Assembly (NCBI RefSeq): GCF_949987515.2
Contig: NC_082694.2
Coordinates: forward strand, 11,215,958-11,279,957
Source: Delphinus delphis
Lineage: Eukaryota > Chordata > Mammalia > Artiodactyla > Delphinidae
Length of the DNA: 64,000 nucleotides
Reading direction: 5' to 3'
Shown here: in pieces, positions 1 through 11,415 of the stretch
How positions within the stretch are numbered: the first letter of the stretch is position 1
Layout: every line of letters begins with the position of its first letter
Notes under the pieces: model-generated
Database searches by the model: none
What the model was told of the DNA's origin: nothing
The model's input: the letters and a program-made list of their open reading frames with translations, nothing else
Translations under genes and position numbers: made by a program

Positions 1-2060
1 CACTGGGTGCCTTTAAGTCTCTGTCCGTGGTGGAGGACTGGAGCCCACTGAGCCAACGGTGCGACCGACTGGGGCAGAGCTGGGCCCCCGCCCCTGCAGC
101 TCTGCCACCTCCAGGAGTGTTGTACCAAGTGCTCACGGGAAGGCCTGTTCCAACTCCTGGCCCCTGGTGTGGATAGTATGGTAGTTGTAGAGCAGGGACA
201 ACGGGGACCTCAGGAAGGGGCCCTCAGCGGGCGCTGTGAAGTCTGCTGGGTGTGGGTCACATAGCATGAGTTCAAGTCCACTCCTGTCACCTGGAGGCTG
301 CTCAAGTCATTTCACACCCTGAAGCCTCAGTCTCCTCACCTGTGAAGTAGACACACTTGTGGTACCTCCCCTTGGGGCTGCTGAGGGATTAAACCAGCCT
401 TTCCTACCTGGAGCCCATCCCACCGGCGGACTACTCAAGGACAGCGTCAGGCACTAGTGATGATGTAGACGCCTTCCCGTCTCTTCTCCTCTCTGTAAAA
501 CCCAGCCAGCCTGCATGCCCCCCACCCCGCCGGCCTCCCCTGTGTCCTGGCCCGGAGGGTCCCTTCCTCTTCACCCCCAATTCCTGCTCCTCCAGCAAGC
601 TCTTCCATGAGCCTTCCAGACGGCAGGGACCTCGGGGCACAGGTTGGAGACATCGTCTGAGACACTGCTTTGACCGCAGTGCAGCCAATGAACAGTGTGG
701 TGTTGAAGAGGATGTTTCCGGGTTGAAAGAAGCCCTCACGCACCCCAACCTGCCAGGGAGGGGAGGCTGCTTCCCTCTCAAGGTGCCACACCGCTTTCTA
801 GACAGGCAGCTGCCCCAGAGACAGGGGGCCACCAGCCAAGCTAGAGGCGGTTTCACCACCCCTGCCTTGCCGAGATTCTGGGATCTGCCATGTGGAGACT
901 CTAATGTGAACCTACAGTGACCTGGAGAGATGTTCAGATCTACTACATGGAAGGGAGCGTGTGTAGTACGAGCCCATTTAGCTGCGCACGTGTGCAGCAG
1001 ATGTTAGCACAGAAATGTCAGTTTACGCAGCCATGGACAGCAGATGCTGCATTTCACAGGAGAGGCCGGACCCCCCTGGGTAGAAGGAGGAGGGGGCCAA
1101 GCGCAACCTGCTAGAAGTCAAGAGGCCTGGCTCTGAACTTGACTGAGGACATGGAGAATGTTAGGGGCCCGGTGCGCAGCTGTGTGAGAAGGAGAATGTT
1201 CTAGAACAGAGACCAGAGCGACTGCTCAGAGTGGAACCATCTTCATGGGAGTGAGCACAGCACCGTGAGGTCACGTGTGCTAACGTCCATGCATTTACTC
1301 GACGAGGAAACCCAGACAGGGCCCAGGGAGGTCATCCCTGCAGCAAGGCCGCCACTTTAGGTCACACTTCGGGAAACTTTGGCCTGGCAGTGAGGGAAGT
1401 TCTCATGGGAACCCCCAGGCACGCTGTGCCCTGGAGCTTTGGAAACAAAGCGATGAAAATCAGTCACAAGACTCCTAACAGTGGGCTCACGTCGCGGGGT
1501 AGAAGGCTGAGAGTTGGAAATGAGAAGGAGTTTGGCGGGCCTCAGGAGCTGATCCCCAAGGGGACGGAGGGGGTACTATCTGCTTCAAGTGCAGGGCTTT
1601 AAGGAGCCTGCTTGAAGAGGCTAACATGTGACCCCACGGTTTGGGGAACACAGGGACTGGTCTGGCATTCCAGCCTGAAAAATCCAGAGAGTGAGTGACC
1701 AGCTGATGGTCTGCTCTCCTGCTGGAGCCCCAAGCGTCATGGCAAAGGATGCTGGGAAGGTTTACTGTGGACCAGAGAGCGAGGGAGGGGCCTCGCATGG
1801 GCTCGCATGGGAAAAGGGCCACATTGAGGGACTGGAGGCAAGGCTGGAGGCAAGGTTGGCTGCCCGGGGCTCCTTAGTAAGCAGCCAGGGTGCACAGAGA
1901 CCGCCTCCCTCACTGCGGGTCTGTGGGTCACAGGTGCTCAGCAAAGCACTTGAAGCGGGTTGGGGATCTCCCTAGAAGTCATGAAAACACCTGCCTGAGA
2001 AAGAGGCAGCTCCCACCTCTGCCAGTGCCGGATCACACCAGAGGACCCGTCTGGTAAATC
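1..2060. other. Intergenic stretch, no gene recognised
   Basis: I find no convincing exon on either strand; the open frames are short and lack conserved-looking protein. Around 265-400 there is a MIR-like fossil (cues: 'aagtcatttcacaccctgaa' followed by 'cagtctcctcacctgtgaa'). A small direct repeat (CTGGAGGCAAGG type) lies near 1831-1857. Confidence 0.5.
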
Positions 2061-2064
2061 CGGT

Positions 2065-2345
2065 ACCAGGAAGCTTACTGCCTATGATTTCTGCCAGGAG
2101 TTTTATGGTTTCTGGTCTTACATTCAGGTCTTTAATCCATTTTGAGTTAGTTCTGTGTGTGTGGTGTTAGAGAGTGCTCTAATTTCATTCTTCTACATGT
2201 AGCTGTCTAGCTTCCCCAACACCAGTTATTGAAGAGACTGTCCTTTCCCCAGTGTGTATTCTTACCTCCTTTGTTGTAAATTAATTGACCGTAAATTTAT
2301 GTTTATTTCTGGGCTCTATTCTGTTCCATTGATCTATGTGTCTGT
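2065..2345 (-). repeat. L1 ORF2-region fragment, antisense
   Basis: The plus strand reads as the reverse complement of LINE-1 ORF2 (cues: 'tccattttgagttagttctg', 'tctattctgttccattgatc'). It is 5'- and 3'-truncated and non-coding. It abuts an L1 3' end in the opposite orientation. Confidence 0.7.
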
Positions 2346-2369
2346 TGCTAAAGGAAACAGAACAAATGA

Positions 2370-2610
2370 ACAAAGAAAACAAAACAAAACCAAAAGCCTC
2401 ATAGATGCAGAGAACAGATGGGTGATTATATCAGAGGGCCAGGGGCTGTGGGTTGGACAAAAAGGTGAAGGGCTCCAGTTGTGTGGTGCCGGATGGCAGC
2501 TAGACTTTTGTGGTGGTCACTTTGCAGTGTATACAAATATCGAATGATTAGGTTGTACACCCGAAACCAATATACTGTCAATACTGCTTTTACGTCAACT
2601 ACAAAAATGA
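2370..2610 (+). repeat. Old L1 3'-UTR fragment
   Basis: Diverged L1M-type 3' end in sense orientation: 'agatgcagagaacagatggg' and later 'aggttgtacacccgaaacca', the usual run-in to the L1 3' terminus. No coding capacity. Confidence 0.55.
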
Positions 2611-2767
2611 ACTGCAGTATGTACTTCACAGTCCAGCACATCTCTGTTCAGACCAGCCTCGCTTCAAGTGCTCAGTAGTCTCAGTTGGCTCTCAGATATA
2701 GAGGAATGGTTTTGTTTTCAGGTCTTAAAAAATCTGGTCCAGTCTGGAACCAAAGCTGCCATCTTTT

Positions 2768-2970
2768 TTTTTTTTTTTGCGTTACGCGGGCCTCTCACTG
2801 TTGTGGCCTCTCCCGTTGCGGAGCACAGGCTCCGGACGCGCAGGCTCAGCGGCCATGGCTCACGGGCCCAGCCGCTCCGCGGCATGTGGGATCTTCTAGG
2901 ACCGGGGCACGAACCCGTGTCCCCTGCATCAGCAGGTGGACTCTCAACCACTGCGCCACCAGGGAAGCCC
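2768..2970 (-). mobile_element. CHR-family tRNA-derived SINE (antisense)
   Basis: A T-run (the inverted A tail) is followed by the inverted SINE body ending in 'accagggaagcccc'. Exact 17-bp target-site duplications, CAAAGCTGCCATCTTTT, flank it at 2751-2767 and 2971-2987. The intact duplication and many surviving CpGs point to a fairly recent, cetacean-lineage insertion. Confidence 0.92.
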
Positions 2971-2987
2971 CAAAGCTGCCATCTTTT

Positions 2988-3997
2988 ATCCAATTCAGAA
3001 GTCCAAACAGACTTGGGCTTGGAAACCAGCAGTAGAAGGGGCAGAAGGTGGCAGAGTGGAGGGCTGCTTTTCTCTCTTCCTCATTTCACCTGTTCTCCCA
3101 CTGATAGGTAGTCTTTCTGCCCCTCCACCCCACCCCTTTTCCTCTGCCCAGGACCGGGGGCAGGGGCCATTAGAGGACAAGGACAGAATCCTGGGTCGCT
3201 GTGTGTCCCTGAAGTTGTTCCTGTCAGGGTAGCACCCTGGGCTGCCTTCTGCCACCGTGGGCTTCTGTGCTGGGGAATAGCCACCCCAGGTTCCTTGACA
3301 GGGGCTCCTCCCTTGCGGGCTGCTTGCACTCAGCTCTGGGCTGCCGGCTGCCCTCCACTCCTGGATTCCCCGGGGGGAGGTCACCTTGCCTCTCCAGGCC
3401 TCCCGGGCCCTTTGGTGATGCCTGTTACCGAGACTGGCCCTGCGGCCCCCCCACGGAGGGCAGTGCACTCTCTGCGTGACTCTCCCCGCTCTGCTCTAGG
3501 GACAGCCCCAGCCCAGCTCTTTGCTCTTAGATCCTCCTGGCACAAATCTGCTGCCGCACCCTGGCACCTACCTCCCCACCCCCCCCGGCGACCCAGCCAA
3601 GTTCTCTGGCAGCTCCTTTGATGCCCCTTTGTTTGCTTTGCGGGTACTGTCCTCCCTTACCCCCTACCATTAAAGTGGGTAACGGACGATAATAGTGGTA
3701 GAAGATCCCTTTGACAAAACCTACGTGGCTGGACTTCCCATCTCTCCACAGAGACGCCAAGACCCCATTATCACCCTGTCACATTTACAAAGACCGTCAG
3801 GAAGGGCACGCCCGCACCAAATTATTAACTTTGGCAGTCCCCAAGGTAGGAGCGTTCCAAGTGAGTTTTATTTTCGCTTTTTGCACCTTGAAACTTCCTA
3901 AAATATTATAAAAATGTCTGCAATTTACTATTTCTATCATGAGGTTTTTTTTGAGAAAAACAATGAGCCTAGGAATCAAATAAGAATATGAATATTC
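2988..3997. other. Intergenic, no feature recognised
   Basis: GC-rich, without a convincing exon or recognisable repeat. Open frames here have low-complexity Pro/Ser/Gly-rich products typical of chance frames in GC-rich DNA. Confidence 0.4.
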
Positions 3998-4213
3998 GGG
4001 CTTCCCTGGTGGCGCAGTGGCTGAGAGTCCGCCTGCCGATGCAGGGGACACGGGTTCGTGCCCTGGTTCGGGAGGATCCCGCATGCCGCAGAGCGGCTGG
4101 GCCCGTGAGCCATGGCCGCTGAGCCTGCGCGTCCGGAGCCTGTGCTCCGCAACGGGAGAGACCACAACAGTGAGAGGCCCGCGTACTGCAAAAAAACAAA
4201 AAGCAAAAAACTT
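3998..4213 (+). mobile_element. CHR-family tRNA-derived SINE (sense)
   Basis: Full-length sense copy from 'gggcttccctggtggcgcag' to an A-rich tail near 4190-4213. No clear target-site duplication. A chance open frame through it yields the peptide pattern common to all CHR copies here (ESPPADAGDTGSCPG-like) and is not a gene. Confidence 0.9.
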
Positions 4214-4612
4214 TAAATTTTAGATCATTGCAGATTCCTATGCAGTTGTCAGAATAATACAGAGAGAGACCTCGGTACCCTCTGCCCAGTCTCCCTCAAT
4301 AAGAACGTGTGGCAAAACCATCGTACAGCATCACAACCAGGATGTGACGCTGGCATAGGCCACTGGTCCTGCTCAGAGTTCCCCGGTGTTATTGTACTTA
4401 TTTGTGTGTGTTTGTGTGTGTGTGTATTTAGTTCTATGCAGTTTTATCATGTGTAGATTTATGTATCCACCACCACGGTCAAGGTATAGAACATGTCCAC
4501 CATCACAAGGAACCCTCATGTGTCCTTTATAATCACATTCAGTATTCACCTGCCCCACCCGCTCCTTAGCCCCAGGCCCACTGATCTGTTCTTTATTTCT
4601 ATAACGTTGTCA
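4214..4612 (-). repeat. Old L1-like sequence, antisense
   Basis: AT-rich DNA with text typical of inverted old L1 sequence, for example 'agaataatacagagagagac' and 'ccctcaataagaacgtgtgg'. A TG-rich tract lies around 4403-4425. Family assignment is tentative. Confidence 0.4.
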
Positions 4613-4970
4613 TTTTTTAAAAATTTATTTATTTTATTTATTTATTTTTGGCTGCATTGGGTCTTCTTTGCTGCACGCAGTCTTTCTCTAGTTGGCGGTA
4701 AGCGGGGGCTACTCATTGTTGTGGTGCGCTGGCTTCTCATTGCGGTGGCTTCTCCCGTTGTGGAGCACGGGCTGTAGGTGTGAGGGCCTCAGTTGTTGTG
4801 GCATGTGGGTTCAGCAGTTGTGGCTCGTGGGCTCCAGAGCACAGGCTCAGTAGTCATGGCTCACGGGCCTAGTTGCTCCGCAGCATGTGGGATCTTCCCG
4901 GACCAGGGCTCAGGCCCATGTCCCCTGCATTGGCAGGTGGATTCCTAACCACTGCGCCACCAGGGAAGCG
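4613..4970 (-). mobile_element. Long tRNA-derived SINE, CHR-related (antisense)
   Basis: Starts with an inverted (ATTT)n tail, then 'tggctgcattgggtcttctt', and ends 'ccactgcgccaccagggaag', the inverted tRNA-derived head. At about 350 bp it is the longer, older CHR-type form, also seen at 25241 and 47441. It sits within old L1 DNA. Confidence 0.8.
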
Positions 4971-5640
4971 CTTAGCTCTTACATTTAAGTCTTTGCTTCA
5001 TTTTGAGTTAATTTTTGTATCTGGTGCAAAGTAGGAACTCAAGTTCATTCTTTTACACGTGGATATCCAGTTGTCAGCACTGTTTGTTGAAAAGACAATT
5101 CTTTCCCCATTGAATTGTCTGGGCACTCATGTCAAAAAACAATTGACCATAAATGTGAGGGTTTAATTCCGGATTTTCAACCCTATTCCTTTGATCTACA
5201 TGTCTAACCTTTTGCCAGTACCACACTGTCCTGACTACTGTACTTTGTATTGTTTTAAAATTGGGAAATGTGAATCTTCCAACTTTTTCTTTTTCAGAGT
5301 TGTTTTGACTGTTCTGGGTCCTTTGCAGTTTTGCATGAATTTTGGGGTCAGCTTGTCAATTTCTACAAAAACTGCCACTGGGATTTTGATAGGGATTGCA
5401 TTGAGTCTGTTGGTTAAATGGGGGAATATTGCTATCTTAACAATATTAAGTCTTCCGATCCATAAACATGGGATATCTTGCTATTTATTTAGGTCTTTTA
5501 AAACTTCTTTCAACAATGTTTTGTAGTTTTCAGTGTGCACAAGTCTTGCAATTTATAAATTAAATTCATTTCTAAGTATTTTTTCTTTTTGATGTTATTT
5601 TACATGGAATTGTTTTCTCAATTTTATTTTTGGATTATTC
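4971..5640 (-). repeat. L1 ORF2 fragment, antisense
   Basis: Inverted L1 ORF2 text: 'cattttgagttaatttttgt', 'ggatatccagttgtcagcac', 'actgggattttgatagggat'. Multiple stops on the L1 sense strand; a dead copy. Confidence 0.75.
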
Positions 5641-6295
5641 ATTGTTAGTGTACAGCCAGCAATCACTTTTAATGGGCCTTTGACTAACATTTGTTTTCAG
5701 CTGCAAACTTACTTAAGGAAAACTCTTCTAACATTTAAAACTTTATAAGTTTAATATACGTTTTCCTTTTTAAGTATTTCAATGGTCTGATGACAAAGTC
5801 ATTCTGAGCCTTTTAATTTCAAATTCTGAATTTGAATATGATGAACCTTACATTCTCTTAAATGTTCCAGCACTGTTTACAAACTTAGATTTCAGCCTAA
5901 ACCGCAAATCTAAAGCAATTACACACCAGAGTCTGAGAGTTCCCAGTCTCTAATACATTACTTGCAAAAAATTCCAGATATGAGACTCCTTCCTGACACC
6001 TGGACCCGAATACCCAAACATTTCTGAATTCATGCGGAGTCCTTCTGATCTGGGCATCCAGGTGCCTGCTGGCAAGGACAGTTCTTGTGCCAGTTACCTG
6101 AAGACCTTGGGGGCAAATGCACTCACTCAACTGAGAAATGATCTAAAAGTCTTGATCAGGAGCTGATTGTAGCCAGTCCAAACAAACAAGCTTACCCCCA
6201 AAGGTATGTACATAAATGCAAGTGCAAGTTTTTTTTTTTTTGAAAATGTATTTTGATGTTTCATATCAATTCCACATTTACTATCTCCCCCAATC
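5641..6295. other. AT-rich intergenic stretch
   Basis: No gene or well-defined repeat recognised. The AT-rich left part may be residual L1 sequence. Confidence 0.3.
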
Positions 6296-6501
6296 TTTTT
6301 TTTTTTTTTGCGGTACGCGGGCCTCTCACTGTTGTGGCCTCTCTCGTTGCGGAGCACAGGCTCCAGACGCGCAGGCTCAGCGGCCATGGCTCACGGGCCC
6401 AGCCGCTCTGCAGCATGTGGGATCTTCGCGGACCGGGGCACGAACCCGTGTCCCCTGCATCGGCAGGCGGACTCTCAACCATTGCGCCACCAGGGAAGCC
6501 C
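6296..6501 (-). mobile_element. CHR-family tRNA-derived SINE (antisense)
   Basis: T-run, inverted SINE body and end at 'accagggaagcccg'. Imperfect target duplications 'tcccccaatcttt' (before) and 'tcccccaaactttt' (after) support insertion here. Body is close to the copy at 2768. Confidence 0.9.
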
Positions 6502-7139
6502 GTCCCCCAAACTTTTAAATTTATCTTTATCATAATTGTTTATATACTTAAAGATAATGTAATGAATTTTTTCATTAAGCCCTATATAGTTATCTCAGTT
6601 TATCCCAATGTGCAGAAAGAGTTGTATTATTTTCTATGTGTTCCACGTTGTGTAAAGGATTGGGAAGTAAGATGTAAGAAGGTTCTACTACGTGCCTGGT
6701 TGTCAGTCTGTATTACCTCACTTAATTCTCACCTCTGACTGCTGACCTGTTGGCTGTCAATAAACATTTGTGAAGGAAGGAATGGCCTGTGCCCGCCACT
6801 TACATTTTGGTGTGAAATTATTTCTAGAGCATTACTTCACCTCTATGTGTGACATGAAAGGCAAAGGTTTCATTTAAAGTGCATGAGTAAGAGATGCCCG
6901 TGGGGCTGGCTGGTTTCAGCCACACAAGTGTTTCGACCCAGGGCTGCAGAATACACCGGCCTGATTGGACACTGAAAACCCAGGTCTGTTCATCTTGGGC
7001 AGATGCATCCACCTGCCTTGGGAACTGTGACTCCAGGCAAGGGGGAACCAGCAGCTTCCTGTGGTAAGCCCACTGCTTTGCCCCCTCCTTTGGCCCCAGA
7101 GCTGGGGTCATTCATGCCCTGCTTTCTTCCCCCTATCTT
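6502..7139. other. Intergenic, little recognisable
   Basis: No coding exon seen. A short 'tcaataaacatttgtgaagg' motif near 6757 resembles an old L2 3' end, but the match is too short to call. Confidence 0.3.
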
Positions 7140-7463
7140 TCTTTCTTGTTTAAATTGAAGTATAGTTGATTTACAATATTATATTAGTTTCAGGTGTACA
7201 GCACAGTGATTCAACGTTTTCACAGATTATACTCCATTAAAAGTTTTTACAAGATAGTGGCTCTAATTCCCTGTACTGTACAATGTATCTTTGTCACTTA
7301 TCTATTTTATACACAGCAGTTTGTACCTCTTAAGCCCATACCCCTAATTTGTCCCTCCCGGCTTCCCTCTCCCACTGGCAACCACTGCTTTGTTTTCTAT
7401 ATCTGTGAGTCTGTTTTGCTACATTCATTCATTTGTTTTATTTTTTAGGTTCCACAACAACCC
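7140..7463 (-). repeat. L1 3' end, antisense
   Basis: Inverse of the artiodactyl/cetacean L1 3' UTR: 'attgaagtatagttgattta', then 'gtttcaggtgtacagcac' and 'ttttattttttaggttcca'. Non-coding. Confidence 0.8.
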
Positions 7464-7494
7464 TTCGGGACTAAAACATATGCTACTAAAAAAA

Positions 7495-7680
7495 AACCCA
7501 AGAGTTTAAAGAAGAAACCAAAGAGGAAATCAGGAAACACCTCGAGACAAATGAAAATAGAAACACAACTTTCCCAAATCTATGGGACGCTGCAAAACTA
7601 GTTCAAAGAGGGAAGTTTCTAGTGATACAGGTCTAACTCAAGAAACAGGGAAAATCTCAAATAAACAACCTAACCTACCA
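7495..7680 (+). repeat. Old L1 ORF2 fragment, sense
   Basis: Sense L1 ORF2 text ('caaagaggaaatcaggaaac', 'gacaaatgaaaatagaaaca', 'aatctatgggacgctgcaaa'), matching the ORF2p segment between endonuclease and reverse transcriptase. Broken by stops; abuts an L1 3' end in opposite orientation. Confidence 0.7.
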
Positions 7681-8430
7681 CACCCTGCTTTATCTTGCCC
7701 TTTCTGGAATGCATGGGAGATATTACTAGCCAGTTTCTCACAGAAGCCACTTGAGGTCAAGGGCAGAGCCCTTGTTTCCCTCAGCTTCCCCTCAGCTGGA
7801 CAGGTCCTGGGGGCCTTCGCCGGTCAGACCCAGGCCCGAACGCGGCAGTCCCGCTGGTCCTCTGCTTCGTGAACTGTGGCCTGGCTGGGTGCCCCCTTTC
7901 CACCACCCATAAGCTCTCAGCCCAAACCGAGCGAGGACCCAAACCTCCATCCCAGGGAAATGGGCACCAGGCCACTGACTCAGCTGGACCACCACAGTCG
8001 TCCTGGAAACAAGGTCACGTGAAGCAGGGCTGTGCTGGGGGCAGGACTGGCCCTTCTGACATCGTTCCAGGTTGCCCGTTGGCCTGCCCCTTCCCCTCCC
8101 TCCTGAACAGAGGAAGACGGAGACAGACGGGCTTTCCCACAACCCCTGCAGGTGTTCCCTGCAGCTTCCAGCCAATCCCTACAATACAGTCCTGGGCGAC
8201 AGCTGCTCTGGCCTTTGCTTGTGGGCTGAGCCGAAGAGGAAAGGCTGTAGTGTCCACAGGTGCGAGTTCGGGCTCAGAGATCCCACTGTGGGCAGCACCC
8301 TACGCTGAGGGCATGTGTGTGCAGGTGTGTGTGCAGGTGTGCACACATGTGTGAGCTATGCAGGCTGTAATTTCCAAAACCAAAATGGACTTTTTCCTAC
8401 TTTGCACATTCTTTTCAAGGATACAGATTT
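7681..8430. other. Intergenic, GC-rich
   Basis: No exon recognised. A short interrupted TG tract lies around 8312-8352. Open frames of 120-160 codons overlap on both strands and show no conserved domain. Confidence 0.35.
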
Positions 8431-8543
8431 TTTTTGGCCACACCCTGTGGCTTGTGTGATCTTAGCTCCCCAACGAGGGATCGAACCCAGGCCCTTGACA
8501 GTGAAAGCACAGAGTCCTAACCACTGGACCACCAGGGAGTTCC
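8431..8543 (-). mobile_element. Short tRNA-derived SINE (antisense)
   Basis: About 113 bp, T-run then 'tggccacaccctgtggct' and 'gatcgaacccaggccctt', ending 'ccactggaccaccagggag'. The B-box-like 'ggttcgatcc' is visible in reverse. Approximate target duplications: 'atacagattttt' / 'gtacagattctt'. Confidence 0.8.
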
Positions 8544-8953
8544 CGAGAGTACAGATTCTTAACGAGTCTCCAAAGATGCTCTGGTCAGCAGGGTGGCCAG
8601 CGCAGGCACAAGGTCAGAACTCCCTGCTTAACCCGCACCTCCACCCCGAGGTCCTCATCCCTGTGGGAGAATCGTGGTAACTGCTAAGACCTGTGAGCCC
8701 AGGCGCTGTCACAGTCACCCTCCCCCCTGGCTGCTGTTGGCTCCAGAAACACAGCTGCTTTGGACTCAGAGCCCTTCCTTACACTGTTCCCCATCCCGAC
8801 GGCCCTCTCCCACCTAAAGGCTGCATCCCATCTTTAGAACCCCAGCCTGCGACTCCAGGTGGGGGAAGGACTCCAGGTGTTTGATCGCGCTGGTAAACTT
8901 TCAGGAGGTCCCATCTTCTAGGAGGCCCTTTGTAAATCCTTCCCCGCTATTTC
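8544..8953. other. Intergenic, no feature recognised
   Basis: GC-rich DNA between a SINE and an LTR-like element; no exon or repeat that I can name. Confidence 0.35.
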
Positions 8954-9597
8954 TGAGGCAGGAGATAGATGGGCCCCAGGCCGAACAGCTGGAGTTGGTC
9001 CCCTGTGGACAGAGACTCCAAAATAGCAGGAGGGAGGAGAAGCTGAGCCCCGCCCAGATACGAGATAGGAGACCACACGTTTCTCATTCTCGAAGTCAAG
9101 GAGACCTTCCCGACTATTAAGCTTCTTGGAGGTCAAAAGGGGAGCGATGTCGAGCTACCCATAGGCCTCTTCACTGTGATCCATCTTGGCCGAGAGATGT
9201 ACGCACACACAGGGAGGACCCTGAGATAAACCGAATACGGACTCAGAACCAGGCAAGTCAAAACGATTGGCCGAAGGAAACCCGGAAGAGATGCCCCATA
9301 TAAGTGATTTAAACTACCACGAGGGCGCGACTGTCTTTGAGTCAGCCTGTGTGTCTATCCACACCTACTGTACTCTTTTCCTCCTAATAAACACTTTACT
9401 TGTTTCACTACTTTCTGTCTCTCTGTGGAAATTCATTTCTACACAGCGGACAGGCCAGGGCCTTGTGACTGGCCACTGGTCCCTGGTGGTCTAGAGGCTA
9501 AGATTCAGTGCTCTCACTGCCGCGGCCTGACCTCAATCTCTGGCGGGGAACAGAAACCCTGCTTCAAGCCTCTGCAGGCCGAGGCCACCCGAGATCA
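8954..9597 (+). mobile_element. Solo LTR-like element, copy 1
   Basis: Begins TGAGGCAGGAGATAGATGG and ends GAGATCA, so it has TG...CA termini. It has a TATA-like 'catataag' at about 9298, a poly(A) signal 'taataaac' at about 9386 and a following T/G-rich stretch, the U3-R-U5 order of an LTR. A second copy lies at 16141-16733 in the same orientation. No gag/pol-like frame lies beside it, so it looks like a solo LTR of an endogenous retrovirus. Family not identified. The 3' part holds a tRNA-Glu-like segment (9480-9551). Confidence 0.65.
9480..9551 (+). other. tRNA-Glu-like segment inside LTR copy 1
   Basis: 72 bp align without gaps to the mammalian tRNA-Glu body from the first base (TCCCTGGTGGTCTAG...), with about 19 differences by my count. 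The A-box region TGGTCTAGAGG fits the consensus; the B-box region is badly decayed (ACCTCAATCTC). It is not a working tRNA gene. The same changes recur in part in the copy at 16615, so it belongs to the repeat family. Confidence 0.6.
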
Positions 9598-10739
9598 CTT
9601 CCATTTTGGGTCAGTGCCCCATCGCCCTAAGACATGAGCCCTGTGGCCCCTGCCACACCCCACTTCTAAGTCCTTGAGAGCAGAGCCCTGCCCAGGGCCA
9701 GGCATACAGCAGACACTCAGCAAACATGCAGGCGACAGAACAAAACCTGTGAGTTTTTGCTGACAGCAAACATCGAGGCTGCCCCTAGAAGACATGCACC
9801 CTGCCCCAAAGCTCTCAGCTGCTCCCACCCGTGTCTCCTGAGTCCACACCAAAGGAGCCTGGCTCGGAGGGGACCCCCCGGGTTTGACTTGGGCCTCATG
9901 ACTTGCCCTCCCACTGCACAAAAGTGGCCTGGGGTCTCCCTCCTCGATTTTCTCCTCCACCCTCCCTGCCCGCCTCTCTAGGAGGAAGCAGTGGCCCCAG
10001 AGGGCCTTCCAGGGCATCTTTGCATCCACAGAGAAGCAGACCAAGGCACAGAGTGAAGGCACATGTCCAGGGTTGCAGGTGTCAGTGCACGCTGGGGGCC
10101 CCCTCCTCGGACCCAGCTGCAGAACTTCAGCAATGGGTAGGGCCACATAACAGGGCTGGGGCCCAAAACACCTGCATAAAGGTATCTGTTCAGGGGCGCT
10201 GAAGGGGGCTGGGGAGCTGGGTAGGCGGGGTCAGGGATGCCCCTGGAAGCATCTAGAAACCTGGGCATATACCTGATAGAAGCTGATTAAAGGAAAGAGT
10301 GGCTTTTAATGTCGTGCTGTAACCCTGGGATCCTCCATGCTCTGCCCTCCCTCCCTCAGTGGCCCCTGGGAGCAGCCTCAGCTCCCACCCAGCATGTGTC
10401 CATCCTCGGCACAGACTCATCACCCCAGGTCCCAGGAGTTTGTGGGCGCTCGGTGAACATAGCCCAGCGAAAAGAGTGGAGTGGGTGGTGATGGCTGGGA
10501 GGGCATCAGACAGAAGTCCCTCCGCCCCCCTTCCAGGCAGAGCAGACCTCTCCCCTGGCTTGGGCACAGCTATCCCCCCGCCACAGCAACGGTGGATGGA
10601 CAGAGGGGACCTCCGTGTGACACCCGCCCCCTCTCCTTCAGCCCTGACCCAACATGCAAACTGTGCCAGAGCAGGTCCCTGGGCCTCCTTCCCCATGTGT
10701 GAGGCAGTGGGTAAAGCTCCGAGGGCAGGGAGCATCTCT
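9598..10739. other. Intergenic, no gene recognised
   Basis: GC-rich. Long open frames (up to ~197 codons on the minus strand at 10253-10846) have compositionally biased, non-conserved products and no splice context. Confidence 0.35.
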
Positions 10740-10900
10740 GCTGTCTCCTGCGGCAGGGGCCGCCTTCCCCGGCAAAATCCCCAAAGACGCCCGCCTGCGT
10801 CGGGTCCCCACTTCCCGCCACTTCCGGCCCGACCACCTCCCGCCACCTGGAAAGTCCGCTCTTTCCCGCATCGGAGCAGAGCCCGCGCGCCACCCAGTGG
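10740..10900. promoter_or_regulatory. CpG-rich patch (possible promoter/enhancer)
   Basis: Roughly 17 CpG dinucleotides in about 150 bp ('gacgcccgcctgcgtcgggt', 'gcccgcgcgccacc'), far above the surrounding DNA. It is not inside a CHR SINE, whose CpGs would otherwise explain it. It may be a small CpG island for an unannotated transcript or a distal element downstream of MALL. No direct proof of activity. Confidence 0.35.
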
Positions 10901-11183
10901 AGCACTCGGGTAGCTGCACCGAGCTCCTTCAACCAGTTTCCCACGTCAATCTGGCTCCTGAATTATTTTCGCTTAGGAGTCAACTGTGAAAGGAGAAATA
11001 GTTTCATGATCTTAATGGAGGTGGAGTCGTTTCCTATTGTTGCTGAAGGAAGGGACCTAACCTCGCGGGCGCCCTCGTGGGTTCCTGCCAAGTCCGATTA
11101 CACAAGTCAATAATGATCCCACTTCACAGGTTCCCATCCTACAGCTGCCATGGCGTTGACAGGTGCCCCATAGCTGACCTGCA

Positions 11184-11415
11184 CCTTGAGATAACTTGGC
11201 ATGAGTACACCATAACATAAGCACATCCTGGTATAGCTCCACTGAACCTTGACATAATACTCCCCGACATATCTAAATCCTGCCTAACTGCATCTTGACA
11301 TAAATGCACCTTAATATCACTCCACCTCTGTGTAATTACAGCTTAACATTATCTGTTCCTGGACCTCACTTCACCTCGGCATAAGCTTACCTTGACACAG
11401 CTCATCTTGATATTA
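11184..11415. repeat. Degenerate ~16-bp minisatellite
   Basis: About fourteen imperfect units with consensus near CCTTGACATAANTNCA. Clear neighbours: TCTTGACATAAATGCA, CCTTAATATCACTCCA, CCTCTGTGTAATTACA, CCTCGGCATAAGCTTA, CCTTGACACAGCTCA. Period holds at 14-17 bp throughout. Confidence 0.7.

Noticed and set aside
10253..10846. 197-codon minus-strand open frame ending in the CpG patch
   Set aside because: Gly/Arg/Ala-rich product typical of chance frames in GC-rich DNA; overlapping frames on the other strand are as long.
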